A stretch of 64,000 bases of DNA from RUG100 sp050953405 (lineage in GTDB: Bacteria; Bacillota; Clostridia; Peptostreptococcales; Anaerovoracaceae). The position numbers and the translations under genes are program-made. The stretch covers positions 186,001-250,000 of the forward strand of contig JBMNMP010000003.1 in assembly GCA_050953405.1 (NCBI GenBank), read 5' to 3'. The notes under the pieces were generated by a model that had not been told where the DNA came from, did no database searches, and was given only the letters and a program-made list of their open reading frames with translations. This document shows, in pieces, positions 7,536 through 16,200 of this stretch (positions are counted from its first letter, which is position 1; each line of letters opens with the position of its first letter).

Positions 7536-8375
7536 TTACTGCTGCTCTTTCACGAGCACGGTCTGCTCTGCGTACTTACCGAAGAAATGATAGCCGGAAC
7601 CGCCTTCAGATATTATGTTCAGGAGCTCATCGGGTCTGGTGACGCGGATGCCGCCGGCCATGGTGACGCCGTGTGCGAAGAGCGCGTCCGGCAGCATGCT
7701 CGCGGTGGGGCCGGTAACCAGCACTTCGGCTCCCGGTTTTGCCATCTTCAGGAGACCGGGCAGCGTGTCGTTAAGGATGGTCACCCCGGTGATCACCAGC
7801 AGATCGGCGTCCGGGATGCAGGTGTCCGCTTTCTCGGCGGGAAGGTAGTAGGGCATTTCTCTTTCCTTCAGCGTGCGTGGATCCTGTTCCAGCACGTGGA
7901 AATCGGCATCGATCGCAATCAGCTTTCTCAGGATAGGTACCAGGGCACCGACGACCACGCTTTTCTTATATCGCTCCAGATCCAGGAGGTCGAAGGCATT
8001 GGCATCGTGGATCACCTTAAAGCCGCTGGTCCTGTTGTCCGCGGCTTTCCTGTCCCAGACCAGCATGCTGAGTGCATTCAGGGCCGAAATGCCAAGGGTG
8101 CGGCGCAGGATGTTCGGGTTCTCTACATCGTTCAGGTAATCGGTGACCGGTCTGCCGGAGAGCTTTCCAGACAGCGGCATAGCGCGTGCAGAGCTCGGAC
8201 AGCATACAGCTTCCGGCATATCCTTGATCGGCGTATAACAGAGGCCGCCCTGGCCTGTTGACAGCTTTACGCCGGAGAAGAAGAGCCCGAAGACAGCCAT
8301 TTCGACAGTGATCTCATCGAGCTCGGAACCCAGCTCGGATTTTACTATTTCTATTGTTTCGCTTAGTATAGACAT
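7536..8375 (-). CDS. DUF364 (with DUF4213-like N-terminus) Rossmann-type protein
   Basis: A 279-residue protein whose N-terminal third (VEMAVFGLFFSGVKLS then GLCYTPI) matches the small enolase-like DUF4213 domain, and whose C-terminal half has the DUF364 Rossmann-like fold (VVVGALVPILRKL, DLLVITGVTILNDTLPGLL, VLVTGPTASMLPDALF). Proteins of this type are thought to bind or chelate metals and are often near metal or cofactor genes; no substrate can be assigned here. A good ribosome binding site (GGAGGTG) precedes the ATG at 8375. Single-gene unit, convergent with the PrsW-like gene. Confidence 0.8.
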   Translation of the reverse strand: MSILSETIEIVKSELGSELDEITVEMAVFGLFFSGVKLSTGQGGLCYTPIKDMPEAVCCPSSARAMPLSGKLSGRPVTDYLNDVENPNILRRTLGISALNALSMLVWDRKAADNRTSGFKVIHDANAFDLLDLERYKKSVVVGALVPILRKLIAIDADFHVLEQDPRTLKEREMPYYLPAEKADTCIPDADLLVITGVTILNDTLPGLLKMAKPGAEVLVTGPTASMLPDALFAHGVTMAGGIRVTRPDELLNIISEGGSGYHFFGKYAEQTVLVKEQQ

Positions 8376-8439
8376 GTTTCACCTCCGTCATTCTTTATTT
8401 TATAACCGGAAGAATGGGGGTTCAAACACCAAAAATAGC

Positions 8440-8468
8440 GTTACAGGCTCAATTCACAGGTGTATAAT
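8440..8468 (+). promoter_or_regulatory. Candidate promoter for the HD-domain gene
   Basis: TATAAT at 8463-8468 with GTTACA at 8440-8445 (17-bp gap). The start codon is at 8515. Confidence 0.5.
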
Positions 8469-8514
8469 ATGATTAATTTGTTTCTATATGAAGAGAATTA
8501 CAGGAGGTAAGCAT

Positions 8515-9108
8515 ATGGCAGACAGCATTTCGAGAGATGCAGCCTTTGAGCTGTTGAAAAAATACAATAAGGAGCCGTTCCACATCCAGCATGGACTGAC
8601 GCTGGAGGGCGTGATGAAGTGGTTCGCCGGGCAGAAGGGATATGCCGATGAAGCGGAGTACTGGGGCATCGTCGGATTGCTGCACGACGTGGATTTTGAA
8701 CAGTATCCGGACGAGCACTGCATCAAGGCGCCGGAACTGCTGCGCGCAGCCGGTGTCGGCGAAGACATGATCCATTCTATCTGCAGCCACGGTTACGGGC
8801 TGACGGTGGACATCAAACCGGAGCATGAGATGGAGAAGGTGCTCTATGCGGTCGATGAGCTGACAGGTCTCATCGGCGCGGCAGCTTTGATGCGTCCTTC
8901 AAAGAGCGTGCAGGACATGAAGGTAAAGTCGGTGAAGAAAAAGTACAAGAGTGCAAATTTCGCCGCCGGCTGCTCGCGTGAGGTGATCGAAAAGGGCGCC
9001 GAAATGATGGGTGTCACCCTGGAAGAACTGATAGAGCAGACGCTGCAGGCTATGAGGAGCTGTGAGGATTCGGTGCAGGCGGCGATGGATGACTATGATG
9101 CTGAATAA
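8515..9108 (+). CDS. HD-domain phosphohydrolase-like protein
   Basis: A 197-residue HD-superfamily protein: His in FHIQHGL near residue 23, the HD doublet in GLLHDVDFEQYPD near residue 60, and a later His in CSHGYGL. The family hydrolyses phosphate esters of nucleotides and similar substrates with bound metal. I chose the ATG at 8515 because CAGGAGGTAAGC precedes it; the longer frame from 8488 would place the Shine-Dalgarno inside the gene. Related proteins are often annotated as predicted hydrolases of unknown substrate. Confidence 0.85.
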   Translation: MADSISRDAAFELLKKYNKEPFHIQHGLTLEGVMKWFAGQKGYADEAEYWGIVGLLHDVDFEQYPDEHCIKAPELLRAAGVGEDMIHSICSHGYGLTVDIKPEHEMEKVLYAVDELTGLIGAAALMRPSKSVQDMKVKSVKKKYKSANFAAGCSREVIEKGAEMMGVTLEELIEQTLQAMRSCEDSVQAAMDDYDAE

Positions 9109-9198
9109 GCGCAGGCTGAAAGAAGCTTGTTGCTTCGGTGATGGCGGCATGGTACAATTTTGAATAGTAGTTGGTAAAATCTGTAGAAGAGGATAAAG

Positions 9199-10695
9199 AT
9201 GTCAAGAGCCAAGAAGATCACCGTGATGGTGATAATTATTGTAGCGGCACTCGTGGCCGCGTGCCTGGTCGCGCTGAACCGCATGGATGCCGTAGCCGAC
9301 GCTGCCGTTGAAAAGGCGGACGGCCGCATCCTGAAAAACGTATACATAGATACGGTGGATGTCGGCGCCCTTAGCAGGGATGAAGCCACGGCGGCAGTGG
9401 AGAAGCTCGCAGCGAAAGCAGACGACAGTATCATCACACTGAAGGCAGGCAGGAAAGAAAAGAAGATCAGGGCCGGCAGGCTGAATATCGATTACAAGAT
9501 CTCTCAGGCTGTGGACCGCGCTTTCGAAGTGGGACGCGAGGGGAATATACTCGCACGCTTCAAATCTGTGCGCGAGCTGAAAAACGAGGACCGGCATATC
9601 AGACTGCATGCGGCGGCGGACCCCGCCGAGATTAAAAAGGCGGTCAGATCGGCGGTGAGGCCGCTGGCTGTCAGGGCCGTTCCCGCGTATTTGAGGCGCG
9701 TGGAAGTCAAGAGAGAAGATAAAAAGGCAGAGAGTGAAAAGCATCTGCCGGTCAAGTGGAAGGTCATCAAGGTAAAAGAAGTCAAAGGGCAGAAGGTCAA
9801 CCGGGAGAAATCCGGGAAAAGGCTCGCGGCGGCGATCAACAATAAATGGGAAAAAGGTGATATGACCGTGGACATGAGCGTCAGAAAAATCACTCCCCGG
9901 GTGACTGAGTCGGACTTCAAAGATATCCATGATGTTCTGGGGACTTATACAACGGAGTTCGACGGTGATGACGTCAGCCGCAGCCGGAATCTGGTCAACG
10001 GCGTCAGAAAGATCAGCGGGACCTTCCTGCAGCCGGGCCAGCGCCTTTCGGTCTACAAAAAGGTGGCTCCGTTCACGGCTGAGAACGGCTGGCATCTGGC
10101 GGGGACTTACAGCGGCGGCAAGGAAGTTATGGACTATGGCGGCGGTATCTGCCAGGTCTCCACGACTCTCTACAACGCCGTGATCAGATCGGAACTGAAA
10201 GTCAATGAAAGGCACAACCATTCGATGCCGGTATCCTATGTACCGCTGTCGGCCGATGCCACGATTTCGGGTTCGGACCTGGATTTCAAATTTACGAATA
10301 ATCTCGACGATCCGATATATATATCCGGCAAGGTGCACGGAGAAAGTCTCACGTTCACCATCTACGGGACAGAGACGAGGAAGAACGACAGGTATGTCGA
10401 CTTTGAATCGGAAACGCTGGCATCCTACGGAGCCGGTGAGCAGGTGGTGGGCACCGATCCTTAGCTCCCGGAGGGTAGCGAGCGCATCGAGTCCTACGGT
10501 TCACCTGGATACGAGGCGCAGCTGTGGAAGATCGTTTATGAAAACGGCAAAGAAAAGAAGCGTACCCGCTTCAATCACAGTTCCTATACGGCGGTTCCCA
10601 CGAAGATAATCAAGGGCACCAAAAAACCGACAAAGACGAAGACGAAGGACAAAGGGAAGAGCAAGGAAAAAGAAAAACCGGACACCAAGAAATAA
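9199..10695 (+). pseudogene. VanW/G5-domain envelope protein interrupted by in-frame TAG
   Basis: The frame from ATG 9199 encodes an N-terminal membrane anchor (residues 8-27, VMVIIIVAALVAACLVAL), a peptidoglycan-binding-like region, and a VanW domain with YGGGICQVSTTLYN around residue 312-325 and RHNHSMPV. A TAG at 10462-10464 (codon 422) stops it just before a G5-like C-terminal segment. The same frame continues for 76 codons (LPEGSERIESYGSPGYEAQL, then VYENGKEKKR) to a TAA at 10693-10695, ending in a Lys/Thr-rich tail. The continued coding pattern and the terminator placed after 10695 show that the long form is ancestral. TAG is an ordinary stop elsewhere in the window (cas1, prs). Either a truncated 421-residue protein is made, or this is a recent mutation or sequence error. 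Confidence 0.85.
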
Positions 10696-10701
10696 TAGAG
10701 T

Positions 10702-10732
10702 AAAAAACGGAGCTGATCAAGCTCCGTTTTTT
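10702..10732 (+). terminator. Terminator after the VanW gene
   Basis: AAACGGAGCT / AGCTCCGTTT hairpin with loop around GATC and a run of T at 10727-10732. Its place after the TAA at 10695, not after the internal TAG, supports the longer gene model. Confidence 0.85.
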
Positions 10733-10789
10733 GAGTTCCACTTTGTCCCGTGGTACCCCCGTTATTAATTATCAGATAAGCTGGCTGCT

Positions 10790-11332
10790 CTAGCCAAAAT
10801 ATCTCTTCAGCAGTCCGGCAAATGCCTTGCCGTGTCTTGCTTCGTCTCTTGCCATTTCGTGAACTGTATCGTGAATAGCATCCAGTCCGGCAGCCTTTGC
10901 CTTCTTGGCCAGATCTGTCTTGCCGGCTGTAGCGCCGTTTTCAGCCTGTACTCTCATCTCCAGGTTCTTCTTTGTGGAGTCGGTGATCACCTCGCCCAGC
11001 AGTTCAGCAAACCTTGATGCGTGATCAGCTTCCTCATAAGCGGCCTGCTTCCAGTAGAGACCGATTTCCGGATAGCCTTCTCTATGAGCTACTCTTGACA
11101 TTGCAAGGTACATACCTACTTCAGAACATTCTGCTGTGAAGTTGTCTCTCAGACCCTGCAGGATCTCTTCGTCAACGCCCTTAGCGATGCCTACAACATG
11201 CTCAGATGCCCATTCCATATTGTCTTCGTCGAGCTTCTTGAACTTTTCAGCAGGTGCTCCGCACTGAGGACATTTCTCCGGCGGCTGTTCTCCCTCATAA
11301 ACGTATCCACATACTGTACATTGCCATTTCAT
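10790..11332 (-). CDS. Reverse rubrerythrin
   Basis: A 180-residue protein with the rubredoxin-like domain first (CTVCGYVYEG at residues 5-14 and CPQCGAP at 21-27) and the four-helix di-iron domain after it (ECSEVGMYLAMSR, YEEADHASRF, ARDEARHGKAF). This domain order defines reverse rubrerythrin, which reduces hydrogen peroxide and oxygen in anaerobic clostridia. The start MKWQC at 11332 is preceded by GGAGG; an upstream in-frame start at 11392 would add residues with no homology. Monocistronic. An inverted repeat about 60 bp upstream may be its operator. Confidence 0.93.
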   Translation of the reverse strand: MKWQCTVCGYVYEGEQPPEKCPQCGAPAEKFKKLDEDNMEWASEHVVGIAKGVDEEILQGLRDNFTAECSEVGMYLAMSRVAHREGYPEIGLYWKQAAYEEADHASRFAELLGEVITDSTKKNLEMRVQAENGATAGKTDLAKKAKAAGLDAIHDTVHEMARDEARHGKAFAGLLKRYFG

Positions 11333-11394
11333 AGTTATTACCTCCATTAAATAATACTTGATACTTTTTCTATAGTCATGAATCTGCCACAACT

Positions 11395-11419
11395 CTTATT
11401 GATAACTTGTGTCAATAAG
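11395..11419 (-). promoter_or_regulatory. Inverted repeat upstream of rubrerythrin, candidate operator
   Basis: Perfect 8-bp arms CTTATTGA (11395-11402) and TCAATAAG (11412-11419), 9 bp apart. On the minus strand it contains TTGACA, a possible -35 box. A redox regulator of the CRP/FNR or Rex type could bind; this is inference only. Confidence 0.45.
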
Positions 11420-11599
11420 GATATACCACAGATGATTTGCTTAAAACATTCTTTTTGGAATTATTTTCGCCCTGAACCATATCCCCATATACTAGTTTCC
11501 ACCGTTTACATAATATTCTCGATATTGGGAATTTGTCAAGGCTAACTTGCCGGGATGCGGCGGTGACCGGGGTCTTCGATCGGGGTGAGCTTATTTTTC

Positions 11600-11628
11600 T
11601 TTACTACTTTGTTTGAACCATGTATAAT
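11600..11628 (+). promoter_or_regulatory. Promoter of nfu
   Basis: TTTACT at 11600-11605 and TATAAT at 11623-11628 with a 17-bp gap and TG just before the -10 box. The remaining non-coding sequence between rubrerythrin and nfu (about 11420-11600) shows nothing else recognisable. Confidence 0.65.
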
Positions 11629-11677
11629 AACGGTAAGAATATCTATAATTCGATAAAAAGAAAAGGAGATAGTAATT

Positions 11678-11908
11678 ATGGAAATGGAGAAGAAAATTCA
11701 GGCTGGACTGGATCAGATCAGACCTTTCCTTCAGAGGGATGGCGGCGACATCGAGTTCGTTGAATACACAGACGATAATGTTGTAAAAGTAAAACTGCAG
11801 GGACACTGTGCAGGATGCCCGGGTGCCCTGATGACGATCAAGGGAGTAGTCGAAAGAGTATTGAAGGAAAGTTATCCTGAGATCAAAGCGGTTGAAACAG
11901 TGCAGTAA
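11678..11908 (+). CDS. Nfu-type iron-sulfur scaffold protein
   Basis: A 76-residue NifU C-terminal domain protein. The CAGCPGA motif gives the two cluster-binding cysteines (Cys44 and Cys47), and RDGGDIEFVEY at residues 20-30 is the family's signature start. It holds or transfers [4Fe-4S] clusters. The ribosome binding site is AAAGGAGA. Monocistronic by layout, followed 84 bp later by the dipeptidase gene. Confidence 0.93.
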   Translation: MEMEKKIQAGLDQIRPFLQRDGGDIEFVEYTDDNVVKVKLQGHCAGCPGALMTIKGVVERVLKESYPEIKAVETVQ

Positions 11909-11992
11909 GCTCAGAGCTAACGATGATTCTGGCTGCCGACGGTCCTCGTGACGGTCGGCAGTTATAGTGTTACGGTCATAAAGGAGGTACGC

Positions 11993-13438
11993 ATGTCATA
12001 TCCCGAACTGGTGAGGGAGAAGATAGATGAAAATTTTGAAGAACAGCTGCGTACGCTGAAGGAACTGATAGCCATTGAGAGCGTGGTCTCCGAAGAAGAG
12101 ACCGCGGGAGACGTGGTGATGCCTTTTGGCAGCGGGGTGCAGCGTGCATTCAAATATATGCTGAGGAAAGGCGGGGAATTCGGACTGGACACCTTCAACG
12201 CTGACAACTTCGGAGGTCACCTTCAGTGGGACGGCGAGGATGAGGGCGCGGAGACCATGGGTATTGTCTGTCATATAGATACGGTGCCCCTGGGATCCGG
12301 ATGGAAGCATAGCCCGCTGGACTGCGAACAGGCGGACGGCCGGATCTACGGCAGGGGGACCAACGATGACAAGGGACCCTGCATCGCATCGCTGTTTGCC
12401 ATCAAGGCGCTGAAGGACTGCGGCATCAAACCGCACAAGAATATTCGCCTGATATTGGGGCTCGATGAAGAGACCGACTGGGTGGGCATGGAGAAATATC
12501 TGCAGGAGACTGAAGCTCCTGACTTTGGATTCACGCCCGATGCGGATTTTCCGGCCATAAATGCGGAGATGGGGATACTGGTCTTCGATATTGCCAAAAA
12601 GTTTTCCCGTTCTACGGGAGGCGGGCTCAGCCTCAGCAGTATCAAAGGCGGAACAGCGGCCAACATGGTCGCCGACAGCGCCAGAGCGGTGGTCAATTCC
12701 AGGGATCCCGATGCTTATGCGGCTGTCATCGATGAAGTCGAGGCCTGGAGACAGGCCGGCAATGCCGACATACACGCGAAAAAAACGGGCAGGAGCCTGG
12801 AGATAAGGGTCAACGGAGTGTCTGCTCACGGAGCGCATCCGGGTCTGGGAAAGAACGCCATCAGCGGATTGATGGCTTTCCTGGGGAACCTGACGTTTGA
12901 CAATGATGATGTCAGCGAATTCATCGAGTTCTACAACTGGCATATAGGCGAGGAACTGAACGGGGAATCGCTGGGATGCCTGCTCGAGGATGAAGCCTCC
13001 GGCCAGACGATATTGAATGTGGGAATGATCGATGTGGACCGCAAATCAGCGCGCGTCACCTGCAACGTCAGGTACCCGATCAGCAAGACAGATGAAGATG
13101 TATATGCGGGCATGGAAGAGGTCTGCAACGAATACGACCTCGGAATCGTCAAGGGAAAATGCGAAGAGCCCATATTCATTTCAGCGGAGAAACCGCTGGT
13201 GAAGACACTGATGGATGTTTATCGCGAGCACACGGGCGACAAAGACAGCAAACCGCTGGTGATCGGAGGGGGCACTTATGCCAGGGCCTTCGACAACGTG
13301 GTCGCCTTCGGGGCCAGGTTCCCCGGAGATGAAGATGTGGCTCACCAGAAGGACGAGTACATCCAGGTAGAACAATTCAAGATGATAACTCAAATATATG
13401 CGGACGCCATCTACAGGCTGACATGTGAAGAAATGTGA
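11993..13438 (+). CDS. M20 family dipeptidase (Sapep/PepV-like)
   Basis: A 481-residue zinc peptidase. Metal and active-site motifs: HIDTVP (His94, Asp96), GRGTNDDKGP (Asp near 126), LGLDEETDW (Glu159/160), the dimerisation-lid GVSAHGAHP segment, and GGGTYARAF with a late AHQKDE. These fit PepV/Sapep, which cleave dipeptides in the cytoplasm. The start at 11993 follows AAAGGAGGTACGC; an upstream in-frame start at 11948 lacks a site. The stop is 16 bp before the AIM24-like gene, so the two may be cotranscribed. Confidence 0.9.
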   Translation: MSYPELVREKIDENFEEQLRTLKELIAIESVVSEEETAGDVVMPFGSGVQRAFKYMLRKGGEFGLDTFNADNFGGHLQWDGEDEGAETMGIVCHIDTVPLGSGWKHSPLDCEQADGRIYGRGTNDDKGPCIASLFAIKALKDCGIKPHKNIRLILGLDEETDWVGMEKYLQETEAPDFGFTPDADFPAINAEMGILVFDIAKKFSRSTGGGLSLSSIKGGTAANMVADSARAVVNSRDPDAYAAVIDEVEAWRQAGNADIHAKKTGRSLEIRVNGVSAHGAHPGLGKNAISGLMAFLGNLTFDNDDVSEFIEFYNWHIGEELNGESLGCLLEDEASGQTILNVGMIDVDRKSARVTCNVRYPISKTDEDVYAGMEEVCNEYDLGIVKGKCEEPIFISAEKPLVKTLMDVYREHTGDKDSKPLVIGGGTYARAFDNVVAFGARFPGDEDVAHQKDEYIQVEQFKMITQIYADAIYRLTCEEM

Positions 13439-13454
13439 TTAAAGGGAGTAAACA

Positions 13455-14129
13455 ATGAAATACAGGATCGAAGGCGGTCAGTTGCCGGTTGCCATCTGCA
13501 GCCTGGATGCTGAGGAATCAGTGATCACTCAAAAAGGCGCGATGGCCTGGATGTCTCCGAACATGGAGATGAAGACACAGGGAACCGGCGGCTTTGGCAA
13601 GTCGTTGGGCAGGATGTTCTCGGGAGACAGCATCTTCCAGAACAAATACACGCCCAGGGGAGGCCCGGGAGAAATTGCTTTCTCCTCCAGCTTTCCGGGA
13701 TCGATCGTAGCCATCGATGTGGGAGAGCAGAGTATCATAGCACAGAAATCGGCTTTTCTGGCCAGCGACCCCACGGTGGAGCTGTCTCTGTTTTTCAGGA
13801 AAAAGCTGGGTGCGGGGCTCCTGGGCGGCGAGGGCTTTGTGATGCAAAAGCTGGAAGGAAGCGGCATCGCACTGCTTGAGATCGACGGAGCTGTGATCGA
13901 GTGCGACCTCGCAGAGGGAGAGCAGATTGTGATCGATACAGGGAATCTGGCTTATATGAGCGCTTCCTGCAAAATGGACATACAGTCTGTACAGGGCATG
14001 AAGAATGTTCTCTTTGGCGGTGAAGGATTATTCAATACAGTGGTTACAGGGCCGGGAAAAGTCGCACTGCAGACTATACCGGCAAAGAATGTGGCGGAGG
14101 CTATCATACCGTACATACCGGCGAAATAG
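13455..14129 (+). CDS. AIM24 / TIGR00266 family protein
   Basis: A 224-residue beta-rich protein with the family's repeating pattern: AMAWMSPNMEMKTQ, then GGPGEIAFSSSFPGSIVAID, GEGFVMQKLEGSG, and GNLAYMSASCKMDI. Bacterial members have no firmly known function (tryptophan RNA-binding attenuator-like fold); the mitochondrial relative AIM24 helps inner-membrane organisation. The ribosome binding site is AAGGGAG. It is followed 7 bp later by a YcxB-like membrane protein. Confidence 0.85.
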   Translation: MKYRIEGGQLPVAICSLDAEESVITQKGAMAWMSPNMEMKTQGTGGFGKSLGRMFSGDSIFQNKYTPRGGPGEIAFSSSFPGSIVAIDVGEQSIIAQKSAFLASDPTVELSLFFRKKLGAGLLGGEGFVMQKLEGSGIALLEIDGAVIECDLAEGEQIVIDTGNLAYMSASCKMDIQSVQGMKNVLFGGEGLFNTVVTGPGKVALQTIPAKNVAEAIIPYIPAK

Positions 14130-14136
14130 AAAGTTA

Positions 14137-14658
14137 ATGGAATACGAAATCAATTACAGAAATGACGAGCGCATACTGGCGGAGTTCTACCGCCATACGG
14201 TGTGCGGCCCGTACAGAAAAATAGGAATAGTAATAATTCTGATAGGCGTTCTGCAGATGGGTATCCTCATCTGCGGATACACCGGGATCGTCGATCTGCA
14301 GTTTTCATCGAAATCTCAGATGCTGCTGATCGCGATGGGCGTGGCCGAATTTGTCATCGGCATAGCGCTGAGCTGCTATCACATACTGATCGGCAGGGCT
14401 GCCATGAAGCAGGGCCTGAAGTCGCACGGCGGGGAGATGCCGGAGACGCATATAACTATGGGCGATGATATACATGTTGTCGAGGGAGAAGCCGATTCGA
14501 CTTACGATTACCGGCAGATCACCAGCATGAAGGAGACGCCGCGCATGTTCTGCATCATGTTCGGGAAATACTCGGGCATCGCGCTGCCGCGCAGCGGATT
14601 CGTCAAGGGAGATGCGGACACTTTTGCCGGCTGGATCGCAAAACAGCGGACTGCATAG
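14137..14658 (+). CDS. YcxB-like membrane protein
   Basis: A 173-residue protein: N-terminal cytoplasmic stretch, two transmembrane helices around residues 28-50 (IGIVIILIGVLQMGILICGY) and 62-86, and a soluble C-terminus with the YcxB pattern (YDYRQITSMKETPRMFCI, then LPRSGFVKGD). Function of the family is unknown. Start ATG at 14137 lies 7 bp after the AIM24-like gene; the in-frame start at 14005 would overlap that gene by over 100 bp and has no homology. Confidence 0.75.
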   Translation: MEYEINYRNDERILAEFYRHTVCGPYRKIGIVIILIGVLQMGILICGYTGIVDLQFSSKSQMLLIAMGVAEFVIGIALSCYHILIGRAAMKQGLKSHGGEMPETHITMGDDIHVVEGEADSTYDYRQITSMKETPRMFCIMFGKYSGIALPRSGFVKGDADTFAGWIAKQRTA

Positions 14659-14669
14659 CATTATTGAGC

Positions 14670-14698
14670 TTGAGAATGACTGCTAAAACGTGTATAAT
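14670..14698 (+). promoter_or_regulatory. Promoter of asnS
   Basis: TTGAGA at 14670-14675 and TATAAT at 14693-14698, 17-bp gap. A leader of about 75 nt precedes the start codon; it is too short for a T-box and none of the T-box motifs is seen. Confidence 0.75.
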
Positions 14699-14779
14699 TT
14701 TAGCATTGTGTCGGTATGCGCCCTGAAGGTGCCCGGCCGGCGCTCAAAGACAAGCAATTATGAAAGGAACCGATTTCAG

Positions 14780-16171
14780 ATGAGAGACATTGAGATAAAG
14801 GAACTCTACAGGAACAGCGACAAATATGCTGACAAGGAGATCACCATCAGGGGATGGGTGAGGACGAACAGAGGATCTAACAAGTTCGGCTTCATCGAGA
14901 TCAACGATGGATCTTTCTTCAAATCACTGCAGGTCGTTTACGAGGCAGATACCCTGGACAATTACAGGGAAATATCCAAGGTGCCCATTGCGGCGGCCCT
15001 GAAAGTGACCGGCAGGCTGGTGCTCACGCCTGAGGCCAGGCAGCCGTTTGAAATAAAGGCCAGTGAGATAGTGATCGAGGCGGATTCAGATCCTGACTAT
15101 CCGCTGCAGAAGAAGAGACACAGCATGGAATATCTGCGCGAGATCGCGCACCTGAGGCCGAGGAGCAATACCTTCGCGGCTGTGTTCCGTGTCAGATCGC
15201 TGGTAGCTTATGCGATACACAGATTCTTCCAGGAACACAACTTTGTCTATGTGCACACCCCGATCATCACGGAATCGGATGCCGAGGGCGCAGGCGAGAT
15301 GTTCCAGGTGACTACGCTGGATCTCGACAATCTGCCGCTCAAAGACGGCAAGGTGGATTACAGCCAGGACTTTTTCGGCAAGCCGACGAGCCTGACGGTC
15401 AGCGGCCAGCTGGAAGCCGAGATATTCGCGCTGGCTTTCCGCAATGTATATACGTTCGGCCCTACGTTCAGGGCGGAGAATTCCAACACTCAGAGGCACG
15501 CTTCGGAGTTCTGGATGATAGAGCCGGAGATGGCTTTCACCGACCTCGAAGGCAACATGGAAGTGGCCGAGGCGATGATCAAATACATCATCAACTACGT
15601 TCTCGAAAACGCACCCGAGGAAATGGAGTTCTTCAACCGCTTCATCGACAAGGGCGTGCTCGAGAGGCTGCAGAACATTGTGAACTCCGACTTTGGACGG
15701 GTGACCTACACCGAAGCCGTGGACATACTAAAAAAATCCGGGGAAAAGTTTCAATATCCTGTCGAGTGGGGTATAGATCTGCAGACGGAACACGAGAGAT
15801 ACCTCACGGAGAAGGTCTACAAAAAGCCGGTATTCGTGACCGATTACCCGAAGGATATCAAGGCCTTCTACATGCGCATGAACGATGACGGGAAGACCGT
15901 CGCTGCCTGCGACCTGCTGGTGCCCGGCGTCGGCGAGATCATCGGCGGCAGCCAGAGGGAAGAGCGTCTCGATGTCCTCGAAAACAGGATGGACGAACTG
16001 GGTCTCAACAAGAAAGATTACTGGTGGTACCTGGAGCTGAGAAAATACGGCGGCGTCAAGCATGCCGGCTATGGACTGGGCTTTGAGCGCATCATCATGT
16101 ACATCACGGGAATGAGCAACATCAGAGACGTACTGCCGTTCCCAAGGACGCCGAAGACAGCGGAATTCTAA
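14780..16171 (+). CDS. asnS: Asparaginyl-tRNA synthetase
   Basis: A 463-residue class IIb aminoacyl-tRNA synthetase that charges tRNA-Asn. An OB-fold anticodon-binding domain occupies residues 1-110 (ITIRGWVRTNRGSNKFGFIE). The catalytic domain shows motif 2 (TFRAENSNTQRHASEFWMIE) and motif 3 (GYGLGFERIIMYITG). The insertion pattern and length fit AsnS, not AspS. The start at 14780 gives MRDIEIKEL, the usual length; the upstream in-frame codons overlap the promoter. Confidence 0.95.
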   Translation: MRDIEIKELYRNSDKYADKEITIRGWVRTNRGSNKFGFIEINDGSFFKSLQVVYEADTLDNYREISKVPIAAALKVTGRLVLTPEARQPFEIKASEIVIEADSDPDYPLQKKRHSMEYLREIAHLRPRSNTFAAVFRVRSLVAYAIHRFFQEHNFVYVHTPIITESDAEGAGEMFQVTTLDLDNLPLKDGKVDYSQDFFGKPTSLTVSGQLEAEIFALAFRNVYTFGPTFRAENSNTQRHASEFWMIEPEMAFTDLEGNMEVAEAMIKYIINYVLENAPEEMEFFNRFIDKGVLERLQNIVNSDFGRVTYTEAVDILKKSGEKFQYPVEWGIDLQTEHERYLTEKVYKKPVFVTDYPKDIKAFYMRMNDDGKTVAACDLLVPGVGEIIGGSQREERLDVLENRMDELGLNKKDYWWYLELRKYGGVKHAGYGLGFERIIMYITGMSNIRDVLPFPRTPKTAEF

Positions 16172-16200
16172 GGCGGCGTCCCCGAAAGGACTGGTGCATA

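Noticed and set aside
9202..10338. Long minus-strand frame (378 codons) opposite the VanW gene, and others such as 26300-28108 and 12000-12943
   Set aside because: They are antisense shadows in GC-rich genes with high third-position bias; composition rich in His, Arg and Gln and no ribosome binding sites.
11931..11960. Hairpin CTGCCGAC/GTCGGCAG between nfu and the dipeptidase gene
   Set aside because: No T-run follows, so a terminator call is unsafe; it may be a weak or regulated site but nothing supports it.
11948..11992. Earlier in-frame start of the M20 dipeptidase at 11948
   Set aside because: The extra residues have no homology and no ribosome binding site, while 11993 has AAAGGAGG.
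14705..14779. T-box riboswitch ahead of asnS
   Set aside because: The leader is only about 75 nt and lacks AGTGA, T-box (TGGNACCGCG) and terminator motifs.
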